Positions 34,817 to 44,117 of a DNA stretch of 55,091 bases are shown one piece after another. Every line of letters starts with the position of its first letter. Positions within the stretch are counted from its first letter, which is position 1. Source of the DNA: Tissierellia bacterium. Its GTDB lineage: Bacteria > Bacillota > Clostridia > Tissierellales > Peptoniphilaceae. The position numbers and the translations under genes are program-made. The notes under the pieces are model-generated. The model did no database searches. It was not told the DNA's origin and saw nothing but the letters and a program-made list of their open reading frames with translations. The stretch lies in the NCBI GenBank assembly GCA_030532305.1, contig JAUNLJ010000011.1, forward strand, positions 1 through 55,091, written 5' to 3'.

Positions 34817-36251
34817 ACTAAGGATTTTGGCAACCCTCATCGGGGTAGAGGGGCTTTTTATGCTGCCTCCCTTGATTCTTGCCTATATCAATGGAGAAGG
34901 GGCCTTTAGACCCCTGGCTGTCGGTGTAGTACTTTGCTTTCTTATTTTTATCTTGGTTAGGCTGGTCCCCCTAGGTGACTTCCACCTAACCCCTCGGGAT
35001 GGCCTCTTTATTGTGGTCATGGGCTGGATTGTGGCCTCCCTTATTGGGGCCCTACCCATGTATATGGGCAGGGCCGTCCCCTCCTATGTGGACGGGGTCT
35101 TTGAAATTGTCTCAGGCTTTACCACCACAGGGGCCTCTGTTATTGGCAATATCGAGGGGGTAGACCAGTCTCTTATCCTCTGGAGGTCCACCACCCACTG
35201 GATTGGGGGCATGGGGATCCTGGTCTTTACCCTGGCCCTCTTGCCCCGGCTAGGCAGCCAGGGCTTTAAGATCTTTAAGGCAGAGACCACGGGCCCCATT
35301 AAGGGGAAGATAGAACCCAAAATGAGTGATACGGCCCGGCGGCTTTATATTATTTATATCCTTATGAGCCTGGTTTTATTTTTCCTCCTCCTGGTCCAGG
35401 GCATGGGCGTCTTTGACTCCATAGTCCATACCTTTGGAACCGTGGGGACTGGGGGTTTTTCCTCTAAGGCGGCCTCCATCTCTGTCTACCGGGACCAACC
35501 GGGGATTATCTTGACCATTAGTTTTTTTCTTATTCTTTGTGGGACCAACTTTTCCCTCTACATGCTCCTTTTCCAAGGCAGGGGCAAGGAAATTTTAAAG
35601 GATGAAGAATTTAGGACCCTTATTGGGATTATTGGCCTATCCACCCTCTTTATTATGGTAGAACTCTGCCTGTCCAGGGGACAAAGGCCCTTCCAGGCCT
35701 TCCAAGATGCCCTTTTTCAAGTGGTGTCTATTATTTCAACGGCAGGTTTTTATTCTGTGGACTTTGACCTATGGCCCCGTTTTTCCAAGTATATCCTCTT
35801 TTTACTTATGTTTGCTGGATCCTGCGCCGGGTCCACCGCTGGGGGGATCAAGATTATCCGGGTCCTTATTATGAGTAAGCTCATCCGGCGGGAAATTATC
35901 AAGGTGGGCCATCCCAAGGCCATTGTTCCCATCCGTCTTAATGGCAAGACCATTCCCGATGAGACCCTCATGGCCATTATTGGCTTTTTTGGGGTCTACT
36001 TCCTCATTTTTGTTGTCTCCATTGGCCTGGTGACCCTGGCTGATGTGGACCTGGTGACGGCGGCCTCTTCTGTGGCCACCTGCCTGTCTAATGTAGGTCC
36101 AGCCTTTGAACAGGTGGGCCCCACCCTTAACTTTGCTTTTTTCTCCCCCTTCCACAAGCTACTTTTTTCTGTCCTCATGCTCCTAGGCCGGCTAGAATTT
36201 TTTACGGTCTTTGCCCTTATTATTCCTGACCGTTTGGTCAATGGCTGTTAG
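34800..36251 (+). CDS. trkH: Trk potassium uptake channel TrkH
   Basis: A 483-residue channel of the SKT superfamily. Four selectivity-filter loops are visible: TTTGASVIG, TVGTGGFSS, STAGFYSVD and SNVGPAFEQV. The motif GSCAGSTAGGIK lies in the third repeat. Together with TrkA it brings K+ into the cell. It begins inside trkA and is followed by a terminator, so the second TrkA-like gene is a separate unit. Confidence 0.95.
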   Translation: MNLGARLRILATLIGVEGLFMLPPLILAYINGEGAFRPLAVGVVLCFLIFILVRLVPLGDFHLTPRDGLFIVVMGWIVASLIGALPMYMGRAVPSYVDGVFEIVSGFTTTGASVIGNIEGVDQSLILWRSTTHWIGGMGILVFTLALLPRLGSQGFKIFKAETTGPIKGKIEPKMSDTARRLYIIYILMSLVLFFLLLVQGMGVFDSIVHTFGTVGTGGFSSKAASISVYRDQPGIILTISFFLILCGTNFSLYMLLFQGRGKEILKDEEFRTLIGIIGLSTLFIMVELCLSRGQRPFQAFQDALFQVVSIISTAGFYSVDFDLWPRFSKYILFLLMFAGSCAGSTAGGIKIIRVLIMSKLIRREIIKVGHPKAIVPIRLNGKTIPDETLMAIIGFFGVYFLIFVVSIGLVTLADVDLVTAASSVATCLSNVGPAFEQVGPTLNFAFFSPFHKLLFSVLMLLGRLEFFTVFALIIPDRLVNGC

Positions 36252-36284
36252 GGCTTAGAAAAAAAGAAGGGGGCCTTTAAAATG

Positions 36285-36314
36285 GGGAGGTCCCTAGGGG
36301 CCTCCTATTTTTTT
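36285..36314 (+). terminator. Intrinsic terminator after trkH
   Basis: GGAGGTCCC-TA-GGGGCCTCC with one T-G pair, then a T run. Confidence 0.82.
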
Positions 36315-36388
36315 AAGACTTTATCTAGGAAAAGTAGGTAAATTTCAAATATTTGGGTATAAGCTTTAGCATAAAGAGAGGAAATTCT

Positions 36389-37771
36389 ATGAAACTTGCA
36401 ATAGTGGGCATGAACAGCCTAGTAGAAAAAATAGTCCAGGACTTTTCCAAGCAAAAGGACGAGATTAGCATTTTTTACCGAGATCGCCAAGTCTTACCCA
36501 GTCTCTACGCCTTAGACCGGGTAAGTTTTTATGAGATAGAAAACTGGGAGGAAGACTTTCTCTCCCACCCGGCCCTGGAGGCGGCAGAAGGGGTCTTTCT
36601 TTTTAGCGATTCCGATGCCATCAACCTCTTTTTAGCCAGGCTTCTTCAAAAGAAGGACCATGTCTATGCCTTTATTAGGGACCACCAGCTTTCCAAGCTG
36701 GCTAGGGGCCACGAAGACGCCCTGGACAAGACCCAGCTCTTAAATGGGACAGAGCTAGTGGGTCGGTCGGTGACCAAACTCTTTTATGAGGATGAGGGGA
36801 TCCCCACAGAGGTTTTTGATCCCTACAACCTGTCCTTTTCCTACTATCCCCTTAGGCCAAACCAAGACTTTGCTGGCAAGGCCCTAAAAGATATGAAGGG
36901 CCTAGAGGATTTTTTGATTGTCAGCGTCCAAAGGAAGGGGGACTTCTTTATTCCCCACGGGGACACGGTCCTAAAGGCAGGAGACCGGCTATCTATTGTA
37001 GCCTCCACCACAGCCACCCAGCAATTTAGGCGGCGCTATGGCAAGGCTAAATTTTTTAAGGCCATAAGAAACCGACACTTTGTTATCTTTGGAACCTCGC
37101 CCTATGCCCTGGCCATAGCCAGAGAGTTTTTAGACAAGGGGGCCGATGTGACCCTTTGTGGCCGGGACAAGGCAGACCTGATTAATATATCCTTGGAACT
37201 ACCCGACCTTAAGCTGGTCTATGGAGACGGAAGGGACCGTCACTTCCAAGAAGAACTGGGCATAGCCCATGTAGATGGGGTCATTGCCGCCTCAGAAGAT
37301 GAGGGGCAAAACATCCTAGTTTCCCTGGTTTCCAGGGAACTGGGCCAAGACAAGCTAGTGGTGATCTACTATACGAGCAACCTGGCCAGGGCCATCTACC
37401 GGCAGGACTTTTTAGCCGTTTATAATCCCTATTTTATCCTGGCCCAAAAGCTTAAGCTGGACCTCTTTGGTCCCCAAGACCTGTCCTTCTTCCTTCTAAG
37501 GGGAGACATCCAGGCCTATGATATTCTCATTAAGGAAGACACCGAGGCTGTAGGCCAGAGGATAGCCGACCTAGATTTGCCCAAGGGCTTCCTCTTGGCA
37601 GGCATCCTAAGGGAGGACGGCCGGTCCCTTATTGTTAAGGGCCACACCCGTCTTTTTAAGGGGGACCGGATCCTGGCCTTTACCTATAGGGACCAGGAAG
37701 AGGCCCTCAAAAAGTTTATCAGTGTAGATCCAGGCAGAAGCCTGTATTCAGAGATTTTAAACTTGTTTTAG
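36389..37771 (+). CDS. TrkA-like protein without dinucleotide-binding motifs
   Basis: A 460-residue paralogue with the same RCK_N-RCK_C-RCK_N-RCK_C layout as TrkA. RCK_C parts are clear (DFFIPHGDTVLKAGDRLSIV; RSLIVKGHTRLFKGDRILAF). The Rossmann loops are not: GxGxxG is MNSLVE in IVGMNSLVEKIV and TSPYAL in IFGTSPYALAIA. It probably cannot bind NAD(H) the usual way, and may act as a structural or regulatory partner of TrkA/TrkH. The start is ATG 36389 with AGAGAGG; upstream in-frame codons are not TrkA-like. It is 8 nt before ung. Confidence 0.82.
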   Translation: MKLAIVGMNSLVEKIVQDFSKQKDEISIFYRDRQVLPSLYALDRVSFYEIENWEEDFLSHPALEAAEGVFLFSDSDAINLFLARLLQKKDHVYAFIRDHQLSKLARGHEDALDKTQLLNGTELVGRSVTKLFYEDEGIPTEVFDPYNLSFSYYPLRPNQDFAGKALKDMKGLEDFLIVSVQRKGDFFIPHGDTVLKAGDRLSIVASTTATQQFRRRYGKAKFFKAIRNRHFVIFGTSPYALAIAREFLDKGADVTLCGRDKADLINISLELPDLKLVYGDGRDRHFQEELGIAHVDGVIAASEDEGQNILVSLVSRELGQDKLVVIYYTSNLARAIYRQDFLAVYNPYFILAQKLKLDLFGPQDLSFFLLRGDIQAYDILIKEDTEAVGQRIADLDLPKGFLLAGILREDGRSLIVKGHTRLFKGDRILAFTYRDQEEALKKFISVDPGRSLYSEILNLF

Positions 37772-37779
37772 GTGATGGG

Positions 37780-38460
37780 ATGAAAGTATTTAAAAATGAC
37801 TGGCAGGAGGTCCTAGGCCAGGAAATGGAAAAAGCCTATTTTCAGGACCTGAGGCGCCTGCTCTATGAGGAGTATCAGAACTTTACTATTTTTCCTGGAG
37901 AAGAGGCCATCTACCGGGCCCTAGACCTGACCTCCTACCAAAAGACCAAGGTCCTTATTTTGGGCCAAGATCCCTATCACGGCTACAATCAAGCAGAAGG
38001 TTTAGCTTTTTCTGTCAAAGAAGGGGTTAAAAAGCCCCCTTCTCTGGTAAATATATATAAGGAGCTGGAGGATGACTTGGGTCTTGACCTGGGGGAGGCC
38101 AGTGGGAGCCTGGTTCCCTGGGCCAAGGAGGGGGTCCTCCTCCTAAATGCCAGCCTGACTGTCCGCCAGGGCCAGGCCGGCAGCCACAGTAAAATTGGAT
38201 GGGAATTTTTTACTGACCACATTATTGCCTCTCTAGACCAAAAGGAAGACCCCATGGTCTTCATCCTCTGGGGGGCCTTTGCCAGGAACAAGAAAAAATA
38301 TTTAAAAAATCCCAAGCACCTTTGTATAGAGTCTGCCCACCCCAGTCCTCTATCTGCCTATCGTGGTTTTTTTGGTTCAAAACCATTTTCAAGAACCAAT
38401 GATTTTTTAGTTAGTCACAAGCAGGCCCCCATTAATTGGGCCAGTATTAGAAAGGAGTAA
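37780..38460 (+). CDS. ung: Uracil-DNA glycosylase, family 1
   Basis: A 226-residue base-excision enzyme that removes uracil from DNA. The water-activating loop is GQDPYHG with D64. The second catalytic motif is HPSPLSA with H187, and the intervening LLLNASLTV and ILWGAFAR are canonical. Length is typical. It is downstream of the TrkA-like gene and 4 nt before the hydrolase, so the three may share a transcript. Confidence 0.96.
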   Translation: MKVFKNDWQEVLGQEMEKAYFQDLRRLLYEEYQNFTIFPGEEAIYRALDLTSYQKTKVLILGQDPYHGYNQAEGLAFSVKEGVKKPPSLVNIYKELEDDLGLDLGEASGSLVPWAKEGVLLLNASLTVRQGQAGSHSKIGWEFFTDHIIASLDQKEDPMVFILWGAFARNKKKYLKNPKHLCIESAHPSPLSAYRGFFGSKPFSRTNDFLVSHKQAPINWASIRKE

Positions 38461-38464
38461 GTCT

Positions 38465-39199
38465 ATGTTATCTAATGGAGTGTCCATGGAAAGAGTCAAT
38501 GTTGCAGGTATTAGTGGGATCATTTTAGGTCCAGGAAAAGAAGAGGAGGCCCCAGGTCTTATTTGGTACCATGGCTGGGCTTCAGACAGCGAAAGCCAAA
38601 TCTTTAGGGCCAATATCTTTGCCAGCTATGGCTTTCACGTTCTTTTAATTGACGGGAAAAACCATGGCCTAAGGGGAACCATCAACTATGAAGACGAAAA
38701 AGTCCAAGAAGAAAAATTGATGGCCACCATCCTTTCCAACATTGAAGAATTCCCCAAAGTAGTCGAAGACTTCAAAAAGCTAAGAAAACTAAGCAAGGTC
38801 TTTGTAGGGGGCCATTCCATGGGAGCCATGACAGCTGGCGCCCTTCTAGGAGCCTATGACGAGGTTTACGGAGCCCTATGCTTTAATGGGATGAATGACT
38901 GGGGCCACTACAAGAGCATGTTTGGAGCAAACAAGGGTAAGGAACAATGGGAAAACAACTATTCTGAATACAACCCCATTAACGATCCTGAAAAATTTGT
39001 CAACAAGCCCCTAGGCATGTTTAATGGGGCAGAAGATGAGGAGGTCAACCCCGACTTCCAAGCAAAATTCTATCAAATGGTAGCCCCCCTTTATAAGGAC
39101 CGGGAAGCCATTGAGTTCATGCGAATTGAAGGCAACCCCCACATGATTTCTACTAACATGCTAGAAGAAGGCATTAAGTTCTTACTAAAATGGAAATAA
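38465..39199 (+). CDS. Alpha/beta hydrolase
   Basis: A 244-residue cytosolic serine hydrolase. The nucleophile elbow GGHSMG carries S118. The likely acid is in NGAEDEEVN and the histidine in GNPHMIS. An HG oxyanion motif is seen as YHGWASDSE. The substrate is not predictable; an esterase or peptidase-like role is possible. The start follows AAGGAG at 8 nt. A perfect terminator ends the unit. Confidence 0.85.
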   Translation: MLSNGVSMERVNVAGISGIILGPGKEEEAPGLIWYHGWASDSESQIFRANIFASYGFHVLLIDGKNHGLRGTINYEDEKVQEEKLMATILSNIEEFPKVVEDFKKLRKLSKVFVGGHSMGAMTAGALLGAYDEVYGALCFNGMNDWGHYKSMFGANKGKEQWENNYSEYNPINDPEKFVNKPLGMFNGAEDEEVNPDFQAKFYQMVAPLYKDREAIEFMRIEGNPHMISTNMLEEGIKFLLKWK

Positions 39200-39228
39200 A
39201 AAGAAGTCCCCTCATTTAGGGGCCTTCC

Positions 39229-39272
39229 AAAGAGGCCTTCAAGAAGGAACCCTTCTTGAAGGCCTCTTTTTT
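39229..39272 (+). terminator. Strong intrinsic terminator
   Basis: A 19-bp perfect stem (39229-39247 with 39251-39269), loop AAC, and a T run end the trkA-like-ung-hydrolase unit. Confidence 0.92.
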
Positions 39273-39349
39273 AAGGGGGTCTCTTAGGCTGGGAGGGGCT
39301 CTAAGACTTGTAAAAATTTAACTTTCCCAGCTAAAGAGGCCTGAACCTA

Positions 39350-39358
39350 TGTTATAAT
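39350..39358 (+). promoter_or_regulatory. Extended -10 promoter of the ywlC-upp run
   Basis: TGTTATAAT reads as an extended -10 (TGn-TATAAT) with no good -35. Transcription would start about 15 nt before the gene. Confidence 0.6.
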
Positions 39359-39379
39359 GATAAGATGGAAGGTGGTAAA

Positions 39380-40426
39380 ATGGAAACACAAGTGATTAAA
39401 ATAGAGAGTTTAGACGAAAAAGATAAAATCCATCAAGCTGCCACCGCCCTTGGCCAGGGAAAACTCGTGGTTATTCCCACAGAGACAGTCTATGGTCTGG
39501 GCGCCCATGGCTTAAGGGAAGACAGCGTAAAGGGGATCTTTGAAGCCAAGGGCCGGCCCCAGGACAACCCCCTTATCCTCCATGTGGCAAACCAAGACCA
39601 GGTCCTAGACCTAGTCCAGGCCATCCCGCCTGCAGCCAAGGACTGTATGGATATGTTTTGGCCAGGTCCCTTGACCCTGATTTTCAAACGGTCCAAGATT
39701 GTGCCTGACCTGGTTACAGCGGGCCTAGAGACGGTGGCTATCCGAATGCCCTCCCATGCCATTGCCCATGCCATCCTAGAGGAGGCGGCCATTCCCGTGG
39801 CGGCCCCTTCAGCCAACACCTCAGGCAGGCCTAGCCCCACCAGGGTCTCCCATGTTTTAGAAGACCTGGACGGCAAGGTAGATATGATTGTAGATGGGGG
39901 CTTTACCGATGTGGGGATTGAATCCACCATCCTAGATGTGACAGTGGACCCACCCACCATCCTAAGGCCCGGTGGCGTGACCAAGGAAGACCTAGAAGAC
40001 CTCTTGGGCACGGTGGCAGAAGACACCAGCCACTATGATGCCGAGTCCGGGACGGTTCCCAAGAGCCCAGGCATGAAATATAGGCACTATGCCCCCCAAG
40101 CCGATACCACGGTTTTTGCCGGTAATATAGAAAATGTAGCTAAGGAAATTAATAGACGGATCCAGGAAAACAAGGGGGAAAAGGTGGCCGTTCTTTGCAC
40201 CACAGAGACCCAGGCCCTTTACCAGGGAGCCCACCTCCTTTTGGATATGGGGAGCCGGTCCCACCTGGAAGAGGTGGCAAAGAACCTCTTTAATTCCCTA
40301 CGGGCCTGTGACGAGGCTGGGGTAGACAGGATCTATGTGGAAGGTTTTGACTTTGAAGGCCTGGGTGTAGGAATTATGAACCGCCTACTAAAGGCAAGTG
40401 GAGGAAAGGTGGTCTTTGGCCTATGA
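39380..40426 (+). CDS. ywlC: L-threonylcarbamoyladenylate synthase (Sua5/YwlC)
   Basis: A 348-residue enzyme that makes threonylcarbamoyl-AMP from threonine, bicarbonate and ATP for t6A37 in ANN-decoding tRNAs. The YrdC domain contains KLVVIPTETVYGLGAHG, KGRPQDNPLILHV and SANTSGRPSPT. The C-terminal third is the extra Sua5 domain, so this is the long Sua5 form. The start is ATG 39380 after GGAAGGTGG; an ATG at 39365 has no RBS. It overlaps the next gene by ATGA. Confidence 0.94.
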   Translation: METQVIKIESLDEKDKIHQAATALGQGKLVVIPTETVYGLGAHGLREDSVKGIFEAKGRPQDNPLILHVANQDQVLDLVQAIPPAAKDCMDMFWPGPLTLIFKRSKIVPDLVTAGLETVAIRMPSHAIAHAILEEAAIPVAAPSANTSGRPSPTRVSHVLEDLDGKVDMIVDGGFTDVGIESTILDVTVDPPTILRPGGVTKEDLEDLLGTVAEDTSHYDAESGTVPKSPGMKYRHYAPQADTTVFAGNIENVAKEINRRIQENKGEKVAVLCTTETQALYQGAHLLLDMGSRSHLEEVAKNLFNSLRACDEAGVDRIYVEGFDFEGLGVGIMNRLLKASGGKVVFGL

Positions 40427-40845
40427 AATTGGTATTTGTCTGTACAGGAAACACCTGCCGGTCCCCCATGGCAGAGGCCCTGGCCCGGGACTGGGCAGAA
40501 AAAAATAAGCTGGACCTGGACCTAAGAAGTCGAGGTCTCTATGCCTTTTCAGGCAGCCCCATGAGCCAGGGGGCCAAGGAGGCCCTAAAGGACCTGGACC
40601 TGGACGGGGCAGGCCACCGGGCCGGCCTCCTAAGGGAGGAGGACCTGGCCTGGGCCGACCGGGTTTATACCATGACCCAGGGCCAGGCCGACCAGGTCAA
40701 GCTGGCCTTTCCCTCCTACAGCCACAAGATAGAACTTTTGGACCTTACAGATATATCCGACCCCTTTGGAGGGTCCCTAGAGGACTACCAAAGGGCCAGG
40801 GACCAAATAAAAAGAGCCATTGATAAAAAGGAATGGAGGCCATAA
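40423..40845 (+). CDS. ywlE: Low-molecular-weight phosphatase, YwlE-type (likely protein-arginine phosphatase)
   Basis: A 140-residue LMW-PTP-fold enzyme. The P-loop is C7-TGN-T11-C-R13, with the acid in SDPFGGS. In B. subtilis YwlE, threonine at position 11 selects phospho-arginine over phospho-tyrosine, and the P-loop here is the same. It would then reverse the action of an McsB arginine kinase. Gene order (ywlC, ywlE, rpiB, upp) also matches Bacillus. No mcsB is in the window, so tyrosine phosphatase activity stays possible. Confidence 0.86.
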   Translation: MKLVFVCTGNTCRSPMAEALARDWAEKNKLDLDLRSRGLYAFSGSPMSQGAKEALKDLDLDGAGHRAGLLREEDLAWADRVYTMTQGQADQVKLAFPSYSHKIELLDLTDISDPFGGSLEDYQRARDQIKRAIDKKEWRP

Positions 40846-41292
40846 ATGAAAATTGTTTTAGCAGCAGACCACGGTGGTTATGAAAGAAAGAATGTCATTA
40901 GGGACTGGCTAGAAGAAGAGGGCTACCAGGTAGAAGACCTGGGAACCCACTCCAGTGAGTCTGTGGACTATCCAGAATACGGAAGAAAGGCGGCCAGAAG
41001 GGTCCAAGAGGGCCAGGCTGACCGGGGCATTATCTTTTGCGGGTCTGGCATCGGTATCGGCATTGCCGCCAACCGCCTAAAGGGGATCCGGTGCGCCAAT
41101 GTCTATGAACCCTACAGTGCCCAGCTTAGCCGCCAGCACAACAACGCCAACATGATTTCCCTGGGCGCCCGAATTATTGGAGAGGACATGACCAAGGAAA
41201 TTATCAAGGTCTTTTTAACCACAGAATTTGAAGGCGGCCGCCACCAACGCCGGGTAGACAAGCTAGACGACCTAGAAGAAAGAGGAAGGTAG
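40846..41292 (+). CDS. rpiB: Ribose-5-phosphate isomerase B
   Basis: A 148-residue isomerase of the pentose phosphate pathway (ribose-5-P to ribulose-5-P). Catalytic C65 lies in FCGSGIGIGIAANR. The N-terminal AADHGGYERK and the motif RQHNNANMISLGAR are typical of RpiB. It starts directly at the stop of ywlE and ends 3 nt before upp, so it is part of the same operon. It could also act on other pentose or hexose phosphates, as some RpiB relatives do. Confidence 0.94.
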   Translation: MKIVLAADHGGYERKNVIRDWLEEEGYQVEDLGTHSSESVDYPEYGRKAARRVQEGQADRGIIFCGSGIGIGIAANRLKGIRCANVYEPYSAQLSRQHNNANMISLGARIIGEDMTKEIIKVFLTTEFEGGRHQRRVDKLDDLEERGR

Positions 41293-41295
41293 ACC

Positions 41296-41925
41296 ATGGG
41301 AAAAGTAACGGTCTTAGACCACCCACTCATTCAACATAAATTAACCCTGCTTAGGAGAAAAGACACCACCAGCATGGCCTTTCGCCAACTTTTAACAGAA
41401 ATCACCATGCTCATGGGTTATGAAATCACCAGGGACCTGCCCCTAGAAGAGGCGCCCATCCAGACCCCCCTAGGCTTTATGAAGGGGGCCATCCTATCTG
41501 GGAAAAAAATAGCCCTGGTCCCTGTCCTAAGGGCCGGCCTGGGCATGGTAGATGGTCTTTTAAACCTAATTCCTGGCGCCCGGGTGGGGCACATGGGCCT
41601 TTACCGGGACCCTAAGACCCTAAAACCTGTAGAATACTATTGCAAGATGCCCAAGGACCTGGAAGAAAGAGACATCATCATCCTAGACCCCATGCTAGCT
41701 ACAGGGGGGTCCCTGGATGCCACCATCCAGTCCCTTAAGGACCGGGGGGCTAAAAGCATCCGCTGCCTTTGTTTGATTGGGGCCCCAGAAGGCATTAAAA
41801 AAGTCCAAGACAGCCATCCAGATGTGGATATTTATCTAGCTGCCATTGATGAGGGCCTAGACGAGAACTCCTATATTCTTCCAGGCATCGGCGATGCAGG
41901 AGACCGAATTTTTGGAACCAAGTAG
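41296..41925 (+). CDS. upp: Uracil phosphoribosyltransferase
   Basis: A 209-residue salvage enzyme that makes UMP from uracil and PRPP. The PRPP loop is DPMLATGGS. The uracil-binding C-terminus [17 protein letters not shown] is complete. The start has GGAAGG 6 nt upstream. It lies between rpiB, which supplies ribose-5-phosphate for PRPP, and the UDP-sugar genes. Confidence 0.96.
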   Translation: MGKVTVLDHPLIQHKLTLLRRKDTTSMAFRQLLTEITMLMGYEITRDLPLEEAPIQTPLGFMKGAILSGKKIALVPVLRAGLGMVDGLLNLIPGARVGHMGLYRDPKTLKPVEYYCKMPKDLEERDIIILDPMLATGGSLDATIQSLKDRGAKSIRCLCLIGAPEGIKKVQDSHPDVDIYLAAIDEGLDENSYILPGIGDAGDRIFGTK

Positions 41926-41946
41926 GATAGGGGAAGAGGACAGCCT

Positions 41947-42984
41947 ATGCAGTATTTAATTTTACCCTTTGCCCTAGCCGTGTTTATTGCCCTTTTGGCA
42001 ACCCCAGCCGTACGCAAGTGGTCCCTCCACTATAATGTTATGGACCTTCCAGGAGACAAGCGGCGAGTCCATAAAAAGCCCATCCCCCTAGCTGGAGGCT
42101 TGGCCATCTACCTGGCCCTGATCAGCTCAAGCCTTATCTTTTTGCCCCTGTCTCGGGGGACCCTAGGCTACATTGTAGGGGCCACCATCATTGTTTTAAC
42201 GGGGCTCTATGACGACAAGTATAATATGGCGGCCAAGACCAAGTTTGCCCTCCAGATAGTGGCAGCCCTGGCCCTAATCCTCATAGGAGACGTGAACATT
42301 AACTTTTTCACCAACCCCTTTTATGGCCAGGACACCCTTATTAGCCTGGAGGCCATGTCCCTACCCATTACCCTTTTTTGGATGGTGGGCATTACCAACA
42401 CCATCAACCTGATTGATGGCCTAGATGGCCTGGCCACAGGGATTTCCATGATTGCCGCCATCTCCCTCATGCTTATAGCCCACCGGTTTTCCTACCTGGA
42501 GATTGCCGTCCTTTCGGCCATCCTGGCTGGAGGCTGCCTGGGTTTTTTACCCTATAACTTTAACCCGGCCAAGATCTTTTTAGGCGACACCGGGGCCCTG
42601 CTCCTGGGCTTTAGCCTAAGCTTTATTGCCGTGGAAGGGGTCATGAAGTCCGCCGCCATCTTAACCATCCTCCTCCCAGTTCTTATTTTAGGGGTGCCCA
42701 TCTTTGACACCACCTTTGCCATGATAAGGCGGAAGATGGCCGGGCGTAGCATAGTCAGCCCAGACAAGGGCCACCTCCACCACCGGCTCCTACACCGGGG
42801 CCTGTCCCAGCGGCAAACGGTCTTGGCCCTCTACCTAGTGACGGCTATTTTTGGCCTTATTGCCAATCTTATTAGTCAAATGAACGCAAAGAATGGACTC
42901 ATTACGTCCATAATCATTGTAGGAGGCATCGGCATTTTAGCCCTTATGCTGGGCCTGCTCCATGACAAGGAGGATGAATCTTGA
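41947..42984 (+). CDS. tagO: Undecaprenyl-phosphate GlcNAc-1-phosphate transferase (TagO/WecA type)
   Basis: A 345-residue polytopic enzyme of the MraY/WecA family that places GlcNAc-1-P on undecaprenyl phosphate to start teichoic acid or other wall polymers. Conserved motifs are VMDLPGDKRRVHKKPIPLAGG, NLIDGLDGLATGIS, FLGDTGALLLGF and the HHRLLHRGLSQRQ loop. About 10-11 membrane segments are expected. It overlaps mnaA, which makes ManNAc for the next wall-polymer step. Confidence 0.93.
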   Translation: MQYLILPFALAVFIALLATPAVRKWSLHYNVMDLPGDKRRVHKKPIPLAGGLAIYLALISSSLIFLPLSRGTLGYIVGATIIVLTGLYDDKYNMAAKTKFALQIVAALALILIGDVNINFFTNPFYGQDTLISLEAMSLPITLFWMVGITNTINLIDGLDGLATGISMIAAISLMLIAHRFSYLEIAVLSAILAGGCLGFLPYNFNPAKIFLGDTGALLLGFSLSFIAVEGVMKSAAILTILLPVLILGVPIFDTTFAMIRRKMAGRSIVSPDKGHLHHRLLHRGLSQRQTVLALYLVTAIFGLIANLISQMNAKNGLITSIIIVGGIGILALMLGLLHDKEDES

Positions 42985-44117
42985 AGGTATTAATTGTCTT
43001 TGGAACGAGACCTGAAGCCATTAAAATGGCCCCCATTGTAAGAGAACTAAAGTCCAGGGAAGAAGTAGAAACCGTGGTTATGACCACAGGCCAGCACCGG
43101 CAGATGCTAGACCAGGTTCTAGAAATCTTTTCTATAAAACCTGACTATGACCTAAATATATTTAAGCCCGGCCAAAGCCTAACAGATATTTTAGTTAGGA
43201 GCATGGAGGGCCTAGACAAATACATGGAAGAAATCCACCCAGACCTCCTCTTGGTCCAGGGAGACACCTCCACGGTCTTTGCCGCTGGCCTATCGGCCTT
43301 CTACCACGGGGTGGAAATTGGCCATGTGGAGGCCGGCCTAAGGAGCCACAACCTCTACTCCCCCTATCCTGAAGAGGCCAACAGGAAATTAACCGGGGTC
43401 CTCACCAACTACCATTTTGCCCCTACAGAGGCCAACAGGGACAACCTACTTAAGGAGGGCTACGACCCAGACACCATCTTTGTCACCGGCAACACCGTCA
43501 TAGATGCCCTGGCCTATGCCACCCGGGAGGACCATATTTTTGAAGAGGACCTCCTTAACCAGCTGGACTATGACCATAAAAAAATCATCCTCTTAACCTG
43601 CCACCGGAGGGAAAACTTAGGCAAACCCATGGAAAACATATTCAAGGCGGTCAAGGATGTGGTCCTAGAAAATCCTGATGTGGAAGTGGTTTTTCCCGTC
43701 CACCTAAATCCCACCGTTAGAGAAATCAGCCAATCTGTCTTTAAGGATATGGACCGGGTCCACCGGATTGAGCCCCTAGACTACCTGCCCTTCTCCCACC
43801 TTATGCGCCAGTGCCACCTGGTGGTCACCGACTCCGGCGGCATCCAGGAAGAGGCCCCCTATTTTGGCAAGCCCGTCTTGGTGGCCCGGGAAGAAACCGA
43901 GCGCTGGGAAGGGGTTGAGGCCGGCACAGCCAAACTTGTGGGAACCCACTACCAAGAGGTCAAGAAAAACCTAGACCTTCTTTTAAAGGACCCTGCCGCC
44001 TACAAGGAGATGGCCCAGGCCATCAACCCCTATGGGGACGGCCAGGCCGCCAAAAGGATTGCCGATATTATCATAAGGAGCATGAATTCAGACCGGGGCC
44101 CCAGCTATGAAAAGTAG
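42981..44117 (+). CDS. mnaA: UDP-N-acetylglucosamine 2-epimerase (non-hydrolysing)
   Basis: A 378-residue cytosolic enzyme that interconverts UDP-GlcNAc and UDP-ManNAc. Hallmarks are FGTRPEAIKMAPI, MTTGQHRQML, VQGDTSTVFA, HVEAGLRS, and TDSGGIQEEAPYFGKP. The start is TTG overlapping the tagO stop (TTGA), with AAGGAGG upstream at 8-9 nt. Together with TagO it points to a wall teichoic acid-like or ManNAc-containing polymer. It overlaps the following carboxypeptidase gene by 11 nt. Confidence 0.95.
   Translation: MKVLIVFGTRPEAIKMAPIVRELKSREEVETVVMTTGQHRQMLDQVLEIFSIKPDYDLNIFKPGQSLTDILVRSMEGLDKYMEEIHPDLLLVQGDTSTVFAAGLSAFYHGVEIGHVEAGLRSHNLYSPYPEEANRKLTGVLTNYHFAPTEANRDNLLKEGYDPDTIFVTGNTVIDALAYATREDHIFEEDLLNQLDYDHKKIILLTCHRRENLGKPMENIFKAVKDVVLENPDVEVVFPVHLNPTVREISQSVFKDMDRVHRIEPLDYLPFSHLMRQCHLVVTDSGGIQEEAPYFGKPVLVAREETERWEGVEAGTAKLVGTHYQEVKKNLDLLLKDPAAYKEMAQAINPYGDGQAAKRIADIIIRSMNSDRGPSYEK

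Noticed and set aside
39490-40026. A 178-codon minus-strand ORF opposite ywlC
   Set aside because: Antisense to the conserved YrdC domain; no own signal.
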